Assembly (NCBI GenBank): GCA_024279945.1
Contig: JAJRRA010000048.1
Coordinates: forward strand, 124,001-188,000
Length of the DNA stretch: 64,000 nt
Source of the DNA: Gammaproteobacteria bacterium
Lineage (GTDB): Bacteria; Pseudomonadota; Gammaproteobacteria; Xanthomonadales; SZUA-36
Direction of reading: 5' to 3'
Every line of letters begins with the position of its first letter. Position 1 is the first letter of the stretch. The translations under genes were made by a program, and so were the position numbers. The notes below the pieces were generated by a model. It was not told where the DNA came from and did no database searches. It saw nothing but the letters and a program-made list of their open reading frames with translations. Positions 51,180 through 60,584 of this stretch are shown one piece after another.

Positions 51180-51242
51180 GTAAGAGGCCGCTTGCGGCCG
51201 ATAGAGACAGGCTCTACAGGTCGGCCGCAAGCGGCCTCTTAC
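51180..51242. repeat. REP-like palindromic pair, family B (GGCCGC variant)
   Basis: Two 22-base complementary arms at 51180-51201 and 51221-51242; each holds GGCCGCTTGCGGCC. Compared with the 36827 and 61115 pairs, both sides of the inner stem differ in matched fashion. It lies between the unknown 249-residue protein and a small membrane protein gene. Confidence 0.85.
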
Positions 51243-51294
51243 AGTGACTGGCACGAATCCTGCATGTTTATAGATAAAACATAAGGAGGAAATT

Positions 51295-51549
51295 ATGGGA
51301 AGTGGAAGTTGCGGAAACGTTTTAGCTGCGCTGGCCAGTTTTTTCATACCGGGCCTGGGGCAGTTGTTACAGGGCCGCTGGGTGCTGGCCGGATTCATGT
51401 TCCTGTTATCAGCACTGCTTTGGCTGATCCTGTTGGGCTGGGTTATCCACTTGTGGTCCATCATCGATGCTGCCCTGTTCGATAAGCCGGAGCCTCTGGC
51501 CCGTCGTTACAGCCGATATTCCACTTACGATAAACGCAGGGTATATTGA
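51295..51549 (+). CDS. Small two-helix membrane protein (TM2-like)
   Basis: 84 residues. Two membrane helices (VLAALASFFIPGLGQLLQGR and AGFMFLLSALLWLILLGWVIHL) joined by a short turn. FIPGLGQLLQGR resembles the conserved first-helix motif of TM2-domain proteins. The charged tail (ARRYSRYSTYDKRRVY) is Tyr/Arg-rich. A strong ribosome site AAGGAGGAAATT precedes the ATG. Function unknown. Confidence 0.75.
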   Translation: MGSGSCGNVLAALASFFIPGLGQLLQGRWVLAGFMFLLSALLWLILLGWVIHLWSIIDAALFDKPEPLARRYSRYSTYDKRRVY

Positions 51550-51635
51550 ATCCATTGAGGTGGATGTGTCATGGTTTTGCCAGCGCCTGTTAACAGGCGC
51601 TAAGATGAGCCTGTCAGCACACATAAGGTAAACCC

Positions 51636-52061
51636 ATGTTTTACAAACCCCTGCTCGTCCCCCTCCTGGCCCTGGTTCTTCTCACTTTCCTGGTCTGGGT
51701 TTACATGTACGTCACGCGCATTGGTGAGATGAAAAGAAAATCCATCAATCCGCAGAACCTCGACAGCAGGGCGCACGGTCAAACACTGCTGACAGACTCC
51801 TGCGCCCCGGCAGACAACCTGAAAAACCTGTTCGAAATGCCGGTTCTGTTCTATGTTGTGGTATTGCTGGCGCTGATATTGATGATCCAGGATCAACTCC
51901 TGGTGCAACTGGCCTGGAGCTACGTGGCATTGCGCTATGTACACAGCCTGGTTCATTGCACCTACAACCGGGTCATGCACCGTTTCGCTGCCTACGCGGC
52001 AAGTTGCCTGGTCCTCATTTTTATATGGGCCAGGCTGGCTGCCTACATTCTGATGAATTAG
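51636..52061 (+). CDS. MAPEG family membrane protein
   Basis: 141 residues, four membrane helices. The MAPEG fold is shown by PADNLKNLFEMPVLFYVV and LRYVHSLVHCTYNRVMHRFAAY. Eukaryotic relatives act on glutathione and eicosanoids; bacterial members are mostly uncharacterised. Next to a GFA-fold gene (10 bases downstream), which is itself named after glutathione chemistry, so a shared detoxification role is possible but unproven. Confidence 0.88.
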   Translation: MFYKPLLVPLLALVLLTFLVWVYMYVTRIGEMKRKSINPQNLDSRAHGQTLLTDSCAPADNLKNLFEMPVLFYVVVLLALILMIQDQLLVQLAWSYVALRYVHSLVHCTYNRVMHRFAAYAASCLVLIFIWARLAAYILMN

Positions 52062-52071
52062 TGAGCAAATC

Positions 52072-52488
52072 ATGAGTACAAAAAAACAGTCGCAAGTGAA
52101 AGTCGAAGGTGGCTGCCTTTGTGGAGCCGTCCGGTTTTCCGTCACCTTGCCCAGCAAATGGTGTGCACATTGCCACTGCAGCATGTGCCAACGTGAGCAT
52201 GGCGCCGGCTACGTCACCTGGGTGGGTTTTGAGAATGATCATTTCACGCTATTGAGGGACGGGGGGCAACTCAAATGGTACCAATCCTCACCTGAAGCAA
52301 AACGTGGTTTCTGTGGCAGTTGTGGTAGCAGCATGCTGTTCAAGTCAAGCCGTTGGGCCGGTGAAATGCATGTGGCGCTCGCCTGCCTTGACGGGCCCAT
52401 CGACCGTAAACCCCAGGCCCATGCTTTCTATGACTCACACGTTGACTGGATACCCGTTGACGAAGCCTTGCAAGTTTTTAGTGACTAG
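52072..52488 (+). CDS. GFA/CENP-V family zinc-binding protein
   Basis: 138 residues. Zinc ligands are visible in [21 protein letters not shown] and [11 protein letters not shown], the standard Cys pattern of the glutathione-dependent formaldehyde-activating (GFA) fold. [14 protein letters not shown] closes the domain. Formaldehyde activity is not general in this family, so the substrate stays open. It follows the MAPEG gene closely. Confidence 0.9.
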   Translation: MSTKKQSQVKVEGGCLCGAVRFSVTLPSKWCAHCHCSMCQREHGAGYVTWVGFENDHFTLLRDGGQLKWYQSSPEAKRGFCGSCGSSMLFKSSRWAGEMHVALACLDGPIDRKPQAHAFYDSHVDWIPVDEALQVFSD

Positions 52489-52495
52489 AACACAG

Positions 52496-52543
52496 CCCCC
52501 CGTCATTGCGGATAGACGCAATCGCATCCAGAATGACGGGGGG
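52496..52543. terminator. Long inverted repeat between convergent GFA and ung genes
   Basis: Perfect 12-base arms CCCCCCGTCATT (52496-52507) and AATGACGGGGGG (52532-52543), with GGAT/ATCC inside. It is placed between two convergent genes and so may terminate both. The out-of-frame tail of ung would read through this hairpin, further evidence that the tail is an artefact. Sequence type (CGTCATTGCGG...) is that of an interspersed repeat. Confidence 0.7.
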
Positions 52544-52547
52544 CGAC

Positions 52548-53227
52548 TTACAACCAGTTAACCGGCTGTTGGCCGTGCTGTTGCAGCCAGGTATTGGCCT
52601 TTGAAAAGTGGCGACAACCAAAAAACCACGATGCGCTGACAATGGTGACGGGTGAGGCGCGGTCAGGACCAGGTGGCGGTCGCGATCGATCTGGCTGCCC
52701 TTTTTCATCGCATAACTGCCCCAGAGCATGAAGACCAGGCCATCACGGCCTTCATTCAGTTCGCTTACGATACGGTCGGTAAAACGCTCCCAGCCTTTGC
52801 CCTGATGAGCGCCGGCCTTCCCCCGCTCGACCGTGAGCACCGCATTGAGCAGCAGCACACCCTGACTGGCCCAGTGTTGCAGATTACCGCCGGACGGGGG
52901 ACGGATGCCCAGATCCTGTTCCATTTCTTTATAGATGTTGACCAGGGATGGTGGAACAGCCACACCCTCCATGACCGAAAAACACAGGCCGTGAGCCTGT
53001 CCGGGACCATGGTAGGGATCCTGACCGAGAATGACGACTTTAACCGTGTCGAATGGCGTTGAATCCATCGCATTAAAAATCTGTTCGCCCGGCGGGTAAA
53101 CCACTGCCCCGTTTTTTTTCCTGTCGACCAGGAAGCGCCGCAGGTCCAGCATATAGGGCTGTTCAAACTCTTCCGCCAATCGTGCTTTCCATGACGGTTC
53201 CAGCCGTATTTCTCTCACCTCAGCCAT
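52548..53227 (-). pseudogene. ung: Uracil-DNA glycosylase, with a one-base frameshift near the 3' end
   Basis: Removes uracil from DNA. Catalytic Asp70 in [21 protein letters not shown], plus [25 protein letters not shown] and [15 protein letters not shown] with the catalytic His. After HRGF the uncorrected frame wanders (LVVATFQRP) and runs to 52478. Restoring one T to the six-T run (plus-strand A6, 52620-52625) gives [20 protein letters not shown], then GQQPVNWL and a TAA at 52548-52550, the normal Ung ending; 226 codons in all. Sequencing error is the easiest explanation; if real, the last helix is lost. Confidence 0.88.
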
Positions 53228-53358
53228 AATGCTTCATTCGCCCTCACCTGCTATGTTTAAAGTACGCCTTTCGTTGTGATTCTCAGGGTACCATTCAGTT
53301 TGAGCAAGTTGTACCCTGATTCACAGCCCCTATTCCAACAGCATTGGAGAGAATACGA

Positions 53359-54747
53359 ATGAGCAGCTTGCTGATCAGGAACGGAACGGTCGTAACGGCG
53401 ACCGACCATTACCGGGCAGATGTCTATATCCAGGACGAAAAAGTGTCCGCCATAGCCGCAACAATGAATGAGCGTGCCGACCGCACCATTGATGCCCATG
53501 GCTGTTATCTGTTTCCCGGTGGTATCGATGCCCACACTCACATGGAACTGCCCTTCATGGGAACCTTCGCCAGCGACACCTTCCACACGGGCACTCTGGC
53601 CGGCTTGTACGGGGGCACTACAACAATTGTGGATTTCGCCATCCAGACTCAGGGTGAAAGCCTGGAATCGGCGATTCGGGAGTGGCACAGCAAGGCGGAT
53701 GGTCACGCGGTAAGCGACTACGCTTTCCACTGCGCGGTAACGGATTTTAACCAGGAGACCCGCAAGGAAATCCCCCGTATCATCAACGAATTCGGCATCA
53801 ATTCTTTCAAAACCTTCATGGCCTACAAGGGCGCACTGATGATCGATGATCGCCAGATGTTTGAACTGATGAAGGAACTCGTCAAGCACGGCGGTATCAT
53901 CACCACGCATGCCGAAAATGGCGATATGATTGATTCCCTGGTGCAGAAATTCCTGGCCGAGGGAAAAACCGAACCCCGTTACCATGTACTTTCGCGCCCG
54001 CCCATCTGTGAAGCAGAAGCCAGTGGCCGGGTGATCGATCTGGCCTACCAGGCGGAATGTCCGTTATACATTGTTCACATGAGCTGTGAAGAATCGCTCG
54101 CCCGCGTCAAAACAGCGACTCTGCGTAAGCAGAAAGTACATGCAGAAACCTGTGTGCAGTACCTGCTACTGGATGATTCACGCTATTTCCAGGACGGATT
54201 CGAGGGCGCCAAAGTCGTCATGAGCCCCCCGTTGCGCAAACCAAAGGACCAGGACGCACTGTGGGCCGCAATCAACCAGAACCTGGTGCAACACGTTGCC
54301 ACCGATCACTGTCCGTTTTGCACCGATCAAAAAGCGATGGGTATCGATGATTTTTCCAAAATCCCCAACGGTGCGCCCGGTATCGAACACCGGGTCGAAC
54401 TGATGCACTCGGAAGGTGTACAGCAGGGCCGTATTTCTCTGAACAAGTTTGTCGACATTACCTCAACCGCCGCCGCAAAAATCTTTGGACTGTTCCCGCG
54501 CAAGGGAACCATCGCGGTGGGATCTGATGCGGACATCATCATCTTCGACCCGGAGGTCAGGCACACCATTTCCGCCGATACACACCACATGATGGTGGAC
54601 TATTCGGCCTACGAAGGCTGGGAGGTCCAGGGAAAATGCCGAACGACCATCCTGCGCGGCGCGGTCACAGTGGACGATGGCCTCTCCTGCGTCGATGAGG
54701 GCTTTGGAAAATACCTGCCGCGCAAACCGTTCAACCCAGGATACTAG
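53359..54747 (+). CDS. Dihydropyrimidinase (hydantoinase)
   Basis: 462 residues. Opens dihydrouracil/dihydrothymine rings (reductive pyrimidine breakdown) with two zinc ions. Metal motifs are seen: FPGGIDAHTHMELPFMG (His-x-His), the carboxylated Lys in FKTFMAYKGALMIDD, TTHAENGDMID, IVHMSCEES and VATDHCPFCT. The start ATG at 53359 follows a GGAGAG ribosome site; the upstream TTG is unlikely. It is followed 20 bases later by a class III aminotransferase, the kind that takes the next product (beta-alanine or beta-aminoisobutyrate) onward. A beta-ureidopropionase is not in the window. Confidence 0.93.
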   Translation: MSSLLIRNGTVVTATDHYRADVYIQDEKVSAIAATMNERADRTIDAHGCYLFPGGIDAHTHMELPFMGTFASDTFHTGTLAGLYGGTTTIVDFAIQTQGESLESAIREWHSKADGHAVSDYAFHCAVTDFNQETRKEIPRIINEFGINSFKTFMAYKGALMIDDRQMFELMKELVKHGGIITTHAENGDMIDSLVQKFLAEGKTEPRYHVLSRPPICEAEASGRVIDLAYQAECPLYIVHMSCEESLARVKTATLRKQKVHAETCVQYLLLDDSRYFQDGFEGAKVVMSPPLRKPKDQDALWAAINQNLVQHVATDHCPFCTDQKAMGIDDFSKIPNGAPGIEHRVELMHSEGVQQGRISLNKFVDITSTAAAKIFGLFPRKGTIAVGSDADIIIFDPEVRHTISADTHHMMVDYSAYEGWEVQGKCRTTILRGAVTVDDGLSCVDEGFGKYLPRKPFNPGY

Positions 54748-54767
54748 AAGTACTCCGGAGTCAGCGT

Positions 54768-56111
54768 ATGTCAAACAATATCAAGCCCCAAAAGCCTGCA
54801 CCCACACCTTCTTATTCACAGAATTCCGCACTGCTGGCTTCACGGGCCCGCCACTTTCTGCCCAATGCGCACCACTACCACAGCAAAGCCCTGCAACTGG
54901 TAAAGGCCCGAGGTGTGTATGTCTGGGATGAGCAGGGACGCCGTTATCTGGACGCTATAGGCGGCATCGTCTGTATTTCAGCCGGCCACAACCACCCGAA
55001 GATCAAACAAAAACTGATGCAGATGCTGGAAGATGACGAAATTCAGCACACCAGCCTGTTGTACCTCTCACGTCATGTGGTTGAACTGGCCGAAGCCCTG
55101 GTTGCGGTCGCACCCCTGGGACTCGATGTGGCCTCGTTTACCAACTCCGGTTCCGAAGCCAATGAGATGGCCCTGATGGCTGCCCGCCAATCCACCGGCG
55201 AAACTATCGTGATCAATCTGCGCCATGGCTATCATGGCGGCACGGCAGCAACACTTGCTCAGTGTGGCCATCAAAGCTGGCGCTACCGCGCACAACCGGG
55301 TGCAGCCACCACCAGTGCCATGGAACCCAACTGCTACCGCTGTCCTTTTAAGCAAAAACGGGAAAGCTGCGACCTGGAGTGTGCCACCAACGTGGAGACG
55401 ACTATCCAGACATCCACACACGGTAAAATTGCCGCGATGATCGTCGAGCCGGTCATGGGGATTGGCGGTCTCATTGACCCGCCGGCTGAATATTTTCACC
55501 GTGTGACGAAGATCGTTCACAACTACGGTGGCCGCTATATTTCAGATGAAGTCCAGACCGGGGCCGGCCGTTGCGGGAATGAATTCCTGCTGTCAAAAGA
55601 ACTGGGCATAGATGCCGACATGGTCACTATGGCCAAAGGCTTTGGCAACGGCGCCGCTATTGGAGCCGTGCTGATGAAGTCCGAAGATGCGGCGGCCTTT
55701 GCAGGCAAGTTATATTTCAATACCTTCGGCGGTGATCCCATGCAGACAGCGCAGGCCCGGGCCACCATGGAGGTGATTGCCGAGGAGAAACTCAGCGTCA
55801 ACGCAGTTGCCATGGGGCAACGCCTTGAAAACGGTTTACGCGAACTGATGAAGCATCACCACTTAATCGGAGATGTCAGGGGGCGTGGCCTCTTGTTAGG
55901 GATGGAGTTGGTCGAAGACCGCGACAGCAAACAATACGCTACAGAGAAGACTGCATTATTCATGGACAAATGCTGTGAGAAAGGGGTACTGGTTGGTAAA
56001 GGCGGGCTGATGGGCAACGTGGTCAGGCTTGCGCCACCACTGACGATCAGTGCCGGGCAGATCGATCAACTGCTGGAGGTGTTTGATCGCAGTTTTGCTG
56101 AAATTTCATAG
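54768..56111 (+). CDS. Class III aminotransferase (AGXT2-like, beta-alanine/beta-aminoisobutyrate type)
   Basis: 447 residues, PLP enzyme. Seen: the PLP Lys in ADMVTMAKGFGNGAAIGAVL, FTNSGSEANEMALMAAR and IVEPVMGIGG and YISDEVQTGAGRCG. A Cys-rich insert, NCYRCPFKQKRESCDLEC, also found in the AGXT2-like branch, lies near residues 186-205. Together with dihydropyrimidinase this makes a pyrimidine-derived beta-amino acid the likely donor. The amino acceptor cannot be told. Tight spacing suggests a two-gene operon, ending before a structured repeat. Confidence 0.88.
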   Translation: MSNNIKPQKPAPTPSYSQNSALLASRARHFLPNAHHYHSKALQLVKARGVYVWDEQGRRYLDAIGGIVCISAGHNHPKIKQKLMQMLEDDEIQHTSLLYLSRHVVELAEALVAVAPLGLDVASFTNSGSEANEMALMAARQSTGETIVINLRHGYHGGTAATLAQCGHQSWRYRAQPGAATTSAMEPNCYRCPFKQKRESCDLECATNVETTIQTSTHGKIAAMIVEPVMGIGGLIDPPAEYFHRVTKIVHNYGGRYISDEVQTGAGRCGNEFLLSKELGIDADMVTMAKGFGNGAAIGAVLMKSEDAAAFAGKLYFNTFGGDPMQTAQARATMEVIAEEKLSVNAVAMGQRLENGLRELMKHHHLIGDVRGRGLLLGMELVEDRDSKQYATEKTALFMDKCCEKGVLVGKGGLMGNVVRLAPPLTISAGQIDQLLEVFDRSFAEIS

Positions 56112-56141
56112 AAAAGGATTCATAGAAATCAGGCTTTACTT

Positions 56142-56254
56142 GATTAGCTGTGTTGCCTGCCTGTGTGCAGGACGCGCTCGAGACATCCCTGTGCGCTCAT
56201 CATCTGCTCCCGGCAGATGAAGGTCCTGCACACAGGCAGGCAACACGACTAATC
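56142..56254. repeat. Cloverleaf-like structured repeat 3 (family C)
   Basis: 32-base arms at 56142-56173 and 56223-56254 (two mismatches) closing on GCAGGAC/GTCCTGC. Inside: a hairpin CATCTGCTCCCGGCAGATG and the string GAGACATCCCTGT, which is shared with the 47099 element. Located between convergent aminotransferase and alpha/beta-hydrolase genes. Confidence 0.75.
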
Positions 56255-56289
56255 TCAAGGGGTTCCAGTTTCTTACGCAACAGATCATG

Positions 56290-57114
56290 TTAAATCCGAC
56301 AGTCTCCTAGCGGGTTTTCCTCGCCGTGCACCAGCCAGTCGGGATACCAGTTGTAGAACAGTGGTTTCATCCAGAATGAGGGTTTGAACGGGCGCCACTG
56401 CCCCTCCGGCTGAGCCAGGCGATCGGCCAGGGCGACCAGAACCCGAGGATTGAAGCCAAGCCCCAGGTGAGCACCACCTACGTGGATATTTTCAACATCA
56501 TAACGGCTGGAAAGCTCAACGGTGGACTGCCAGGCGACGACACCATCCCCCCGAGAATAAAGTGCAGTCGTGGGAACCGGTGGGGGGTGCGCCATATGCT
56601 GCAGGAACGATGCCGGCATTTCTTCATACGGGACTTCACTGAACATATTGAAAATCCCCTGGATATTGCTGGAACTCGGGTGCCCGCGAAATGGGCTGCC
56701 CATAGTGACCACCTGGCGCACAATATTCGGCATTTCACGCGCAAGTTCGCGTGCATAGACTCCCCCAAGACTCCAGCCGACCAGGCTAACCTTTTTGCCG
56801 TAACGATCGGCCAATTCGCTAATCCGGTCCCGGATGCCATAGTGCAGCTTGAAGCTGTATCCCATGTTGTAGCCCAGTTTCCACCGATGGGCCCGGTAAC
56901 CGATACCTGCCAGATACTTTCGTAAAGGCCGGGTCGAATAGGAACTGGTCAGGAATCCGGGGAGCACGAGAACCGGGTGCATGTCACCCTGGGGTAAAAA
57001 CCGCTTAAGGCCCAACATTGGGACCATGGCTGCTGCATCGTATACCGCCCTGCTTTCCAGCAGCAACAACAATTTGGATGGGCGATGTGAATGATCGATC
57101 AGATCTTTTTTCAT
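56290..57114 (-). CDS. Alpha/beta hydrolase family protein
   Basis: 274 residues. Probable lipase/esterase-like fold. The nucleophile elbow is GWSLGG (LVGWSLGGVYARELAREM), the oxyanion strand is HPVLVLPGFLTSSYSTRPLRKYL, and the His may be in VGGAHLGLGFNPRVL. It lacks a signal peptide. It is transcribed in the same direction as the DUF2189 gene upstream (31 bases). Substrate unknown. Confidence 0.85.
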   Translation of the reverse strand: MKKDLIDHSHRPSKLLLLLESRAVYDAAAMVPMLGLKRFLPQGDMHPVLVLPGFLTSSYSTRPLRKYLAGIGYRAHRWKLGYNMGYSFKLHYGIRDRISELADRYGKKVSLVGWSLGGVYARELAREMPNIVRQVVTMGSPFRGHPSSSNIQGIFNMFSEVPYEEMPASFLQHMAHPPPVPTTALYSRGDGVVAWQSTVELSSRYDVENIHVGGAHLGLGFNPRVLVALADRLAQPEGQWRPFKPSFWMKPLFYNWYPDWLVHGEENPLGDCRI

Positions 57115-57145
57115 TATTTTTCCAATCCCAGGCTGACTCGGTAGC

Positions 57146-57964
57146 TTACTCCATGCGGGGCAGCGACGGCCACTGTGTCACGTTCAGAGCATCGCGATAA
57201 CCATGCCAGGTTGCATACCCCAGCCAGGGGATGATGAAAATGAAACCGAGTAATCCGGTCAGTATGCCAATGGCAGTAAAGAAAGCCAGCAAGAGTGCCC
57301 AGACCAGCATAGTCCACCGGTTTCTCAGCACCGCGTTGATGCTGGAAACTACCGCAGTGACCGGGTCCACATGGCGGTTGGCGATGAAAGGCAGGGCGAA
57401 CACACTGGCGGAGAAAGTAAAGGTCGCAAATAGCGACCCCACAAGGGAACCGATACCCAGAAAAATCAGGAAATCTAACAGTTTGGCATCACTGTTGGAC
57501 GGAAAAAAAACGGGGATCATGCTTCCCGCCCTTGCCCACAGCAGGAAAATCAGCAGCAATATAATCGCGAAAACCAACGCATTGCTAAAAGGTTCTCGCG
57601 CTGCAATCAGCGTTTGCTTCAATGTAGGTTTGTTTCCCAGGCACAACTGCCTGCTAACCGAGTACAAAGCGAATGCCGACAGTGGCGCCACGAAAATAAA
57701 ACCGGACAACATACTGAGCAGCAATACCCAGCCACCCAGTTTCCAGGAAGCGAAAGCAATGACGGATGACAGGAGCCAGAAAAACAGCCCCCATGCCAGG
57801 CTCAAACCCGGTGCTTTTTTGTAATCTTCCCAGCCCCCTCTCAGCCACTTCAATGGTGCGTTCAGTGCGAGCTCGTTGCAGGGAGCGACGAAAGGAAGTG
57901 GCTCATTATCCTCACCGCTTCCAGAGCCACCGGCTCGGTGAATATCTGAATTATTTTTCGACAT
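57146..57964 (-). CDS. DUF2189 family integral membrane protein
   Basis: 272 residues with about six membrane helices. The N-terminal cytoplasmic part (LNAPLKWLRGGWEDYKKAPGL) and TFSASVFALPFIANRHVDPVTAVVSSI are family-typical. Some DUF2189 members have been linked to cytochrome c oxidase, but no such gene is nearby, so no function is assigned. The start ATG 57964 (MSKNNSDIHRAG) is preferred over an upstream in-frame ATG. It is divergent from the ABC-F gene. Confidence 0.85.
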   Translation of the reverse strand: MSKNNSDIHRAGGSGSGEDNEPLPFVAPCNELALNAPLKWLRGGWEDYKKAPGLSLAWGLFFWLLSSVIAFASWKLGGWVLLLSMLSGFIFVAPLSAFALYSVSRQLCLGNKPTLKQTLIAAREPFSNALVFAIILLLIFLLWARAGSMIPVFFPSNSDAKLLDFLIFLGIGSLVGSLFATFTFSASVFALPFIANRHVDPVTAVVSSINAVLRNRWTMLVWALLLAFFTAIGILTGLLGFIFIIPWLGYATWHGYRDALNVTQWPSLPRME

Positions 57965-58106
57965 TGTTCTCCCGGGACATGAACCCGCTGTGGTGCAACG
58001 CATAATGTCCCTTAAACTTTTGGAAATCAAACCAACCCCACCAAAAACAGAACAATGGAAGGGTATAATGTCCTCCCGTCAACGAATATAGAAAACCGCT
58101 GGAACC

Positions 58107-60017
58107 ATGTTGAGTCTGAATCAGGTCAGTCTGCGTCGCGGGCGCAAACTGCTTTTTGAAAATGCTGCCTTCCAGGTACATGCGGGACAACGCCTGGGTG
58201 TGATAGGCGCCAACGGCAGCGGTAAATCCTCCCTGTTTTCATTGATACGGGGCGATCTGGAACCCGATAGTGGCGATCTGCGCGTCAACGCCGCCGATGA
58301 GATCGCCCACGTCTCCCAGGAAAGCCCCAATTCAAGTGAATCAGCCCTGAGCTTCGTACTGGACGGTGATCATGAATTGCGGAAAATCCAGCTTGCGATT
58401 GCAGCCCGGGAGGCCACGGCAAAAGAACAGAATGAGGCGGGTGATGACTTGCACGTTCTCTATGAAAAGCTGGAAACAATAGATGGGTTTACCGCTGAAG
58501 CCCGCGCTGCACGCCTGCTGGCCGGACTGGGTTTCTCCGATGACAGTTTCCTGAAGCCGGTCAGGGAGTTTTCCGGTGGCTGGCGTATGCGCCTGAACCT
58601 GGCGCAATCACTGATGTGCCGCTCAGATATTCTGCTACTGGATGAACCAACCAACCATCTCGACCTGCCGGCCATCCTGTGGCTGGAGCACTGGCTGAAG
58701 CGCTATCGGGGTATTCTTCTACTAATTTCCCATGATCGTGATTTTCTCGATGGGGTCTGTACCCGCATCGCCCACATTGAAAATCGAAAAATACTGCTCT
58801 ACGCCGGCAACTACAGCCAGTTTGAGAATCAGCGAAGTGAGCAGTTGGCGCAACAGCAGGCCATGTATCAGCGCCAGCAAAAAGAGATCCGGCACATCCA
58901 GGCCTATGTGGATCGCTTTCGCTACAAAGCGTCCAAGGCCCGTCAGGCACAGAGCCGCCTGAAAATGCTCGAACGAATGACGCTTATCGCGGCTGCACAC
59001 GTGGATTCTCCCTTCCATTTCCATTTTATGGAGCCAAAAAAGCAGCCTCAACACCTGCTGAAGCTGGAGGATGCTGAACTCGGCTATGGAGACCCGGTGC
59101 TCAGCGATATCAGGCTAAGCCTGGTTGCCGGTGACCGCATGGGTCTTTTGGGTGTAAACGGTGCGGGAAAATCCACCCTGATTAAGGCCCTGGCCGATGG
59201 CAGCACACTGCTCCGGGGCGAAAGGCTGGTGAGCAAGGAAACAAAAATCAGCTATTTTGCCCAGCACCAACTGGATCAACTGAACCCTGAAAACAGTCCG
59301 ATAGATCATCTGCGCGAGCGTTCTCCGGGTGAACGTGAAGCAGACTTGCGTAATTTCCTCGGCAGATTCGGCTTTGGCGGCGACATGGTCTGCGAACCGA
59401 TCGCTCCATTTTCCGGGGGAGAGAAAGCTCGCCTGGTGCTGGCCCTGATTATTCGCCAGCAACCGAACCTCCTGCTGCTCGATGAACCCACCAACCATCT
59501 GGACCTGGAGATGCGCCAGGCACTCAGTGTTGCCCTGGTCGAGTACAGCGGTGCCCTCGTGGTGATCTCCCATGACCGGCATTTGCTGCGCAGTGTGTGT
59601 GATGAACTCCTGGTCGTGCACAGTGGAAGCGTTCAACGCTTTAGGCGGACTCTCGATGACTACCCCGCATGGCTGAAAGAGCAACAGATCCTGCCAGGCG
59701 CCGCATCAACCCGAGCCAGGACAAAGAATACGAAAAAACTACCCGGTAAAAAACAGACCAGGCAATTGGAAGCTCAGCGCAGGCAACGCCTGAAACCCCT
59801 GCTTGACCGCGTACGCAATATTGAGCAACTGATGGCCACCAGGCGCATGGAACTTGAAATACTGGAAAAGCAGCTAAGTGATGAAACACTGTACTCCAAC
59901 CCCACCCGGAAGGATGAAATGACCGGGCTTATAAAGCAGCAGGGTGCAATAAAATCTTCACTGGAAACCCTGGAGTGGGAATGGCTGGACGCCAGTGAAA
60001 CCCTGGAAAAAATGTAA
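58107..60017 (+). CDS. yheS: ABC-F family ATPase (YheS-like)
   Basis: 636 residues. Two nucleotide-binding domains and no membrane part: a ribosome-associated ABC-F protein. Walker A loops GANGSGKSS and GVNGAGKST; signatures FSGGWRMRLNLAQ and FSGGEKARLVLAL; Walker B LLLDEPTNHLDLP and LLLDEPTNHLDLE. The interdomain linker with QAYVDRFRYKASKARQAQSRLKML is the ABC-F signature region. A C-terminal charged coiled-coil arm (about 540-636) is present. Length matches E. coli YheS (about 637). Confidence 0.93.
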   Translation: MLSLNQVSLRRGRKLLFENAAFQVHAGQRLGVIGANGSGKSSLFSLIRGDLEPDSGDLRVNAADEIAHVSQESPNSSESALSFVLDGDHELRKIQLAIAAREATAKEQNEAGDDLHVLYEKLETIDGFTAEARAARLLAGLGFSDDSFLKPVREFSGGWRMRLNLAQSLMCRSDILLLDEPTNHLDLPAILWLEHWLKRYRGILLLISHDRDFLDGVCTRIAHIENRKILLYAGNYSQFENQRSEQLAQQQAMYQRQQKEIRHIQAYVDRFRYKASKARQAQSRLKMLERMTLIAAAHVDSPFHFHFMEPKKQPQHLLKLEDAELGYGDPVLSDIRLSLVAGDRMGLLGVNGAGKSTLIKALADGSTLLRGERLVSKETKISYFAQHQLDQLNPENSPIDHLRERSPGEREADLRNFLGRFGFGGDMVCEPIAPFSGGEKARLVLALIIRQQPNLLLLDEPTNHLDLEMRQALSVALVEYSGALVVISHDRHLLRSVCDELLVVHSGSVQRFRRTLDDYPAWLKEQQILPGAASTRARTKNTKKLPGKKQTRQLEAQRRQRLKPLLDRVRNIEQLMATRRMELEILEKQLSDETLYSNPTRKDEMTGLIKQQGAIKSSLETLEWEWLDASETLEKM

Positions 60018-60094
60018 CAACCCACAACCCTGTGGACATTCGGATGGAAGCCCGGGCAGAGATATCCGCCCGGGTTCCATGCCGTCATGCCAGA

Positions 60095-60376
60095 TCAATG
60101 ATCAACTTGTTCTCCAGCAGCCTGCAGGAGAATCACATCCTTGTTCCTGTCCAGAGTGCGGACACCGATACCCTTCACATTAACCAGTTCATCAAGGTGA
60201 GTGAATGGGCCGTTGGCTTCGCGGTACTCGATGATCAGAGCTGCTTTGCTGAGACCAACACCATTGAGGTTCTCGGCTATTTCCTCCGCCGAGGCAGTAT
60301 TGATATTTACCGGCTCCGCGGCCCAGGCCGAGGATGCCAGTATGCCGGTGGCGAGTAATGTAAGTAAAAATTTCAT
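60095..60376 (-). CDS. Exported ComEA-like helix-hairpin-helix protein
   Basis: 93 residues: signal peptide (MKFLLTLLATGILASSAWA) then one HhH2 DNA-binding unit, VNINTASAEEIAENLNGVGLSKAALIIEYR...FTHLDELVNVKGIGVRTLDRN. ComEA pulls DNA into the periplasm during natural transformation; many bacteria have such short paralogs of unclear role. The ATG at 60376 follows GGAGACC; upstream in-frame ATG is less likely. Confidence 0.9.
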   Translation of the reverse strand: MKFLLTLLATGILASSAWAAEPVNINTASAEEIAENLNGVGLSKAALIIEYREANGPFTHLDELVNVKGIGVRTLDRNKDVILLQAAGEQVDH

Positions 60377-60584
60377 GTCGGTCTCCCTGTGTCTGTATTT
60401 ATCGATCTGATTGCCCATAAATGGGCCCCTTCCAATTGCAGGGATCAGAGTAAGCGGTATTGGAAAACCCGGGCAGTCGAATTCTCCTTGAGTTTGTGTA
60501 GGAAAACGACTCTCTCAAGTTTTGAGAACAAGCTGGGTTTCAATATGCACAGGCAATTACGAATACTCTCAAAGGGTGTATAAA

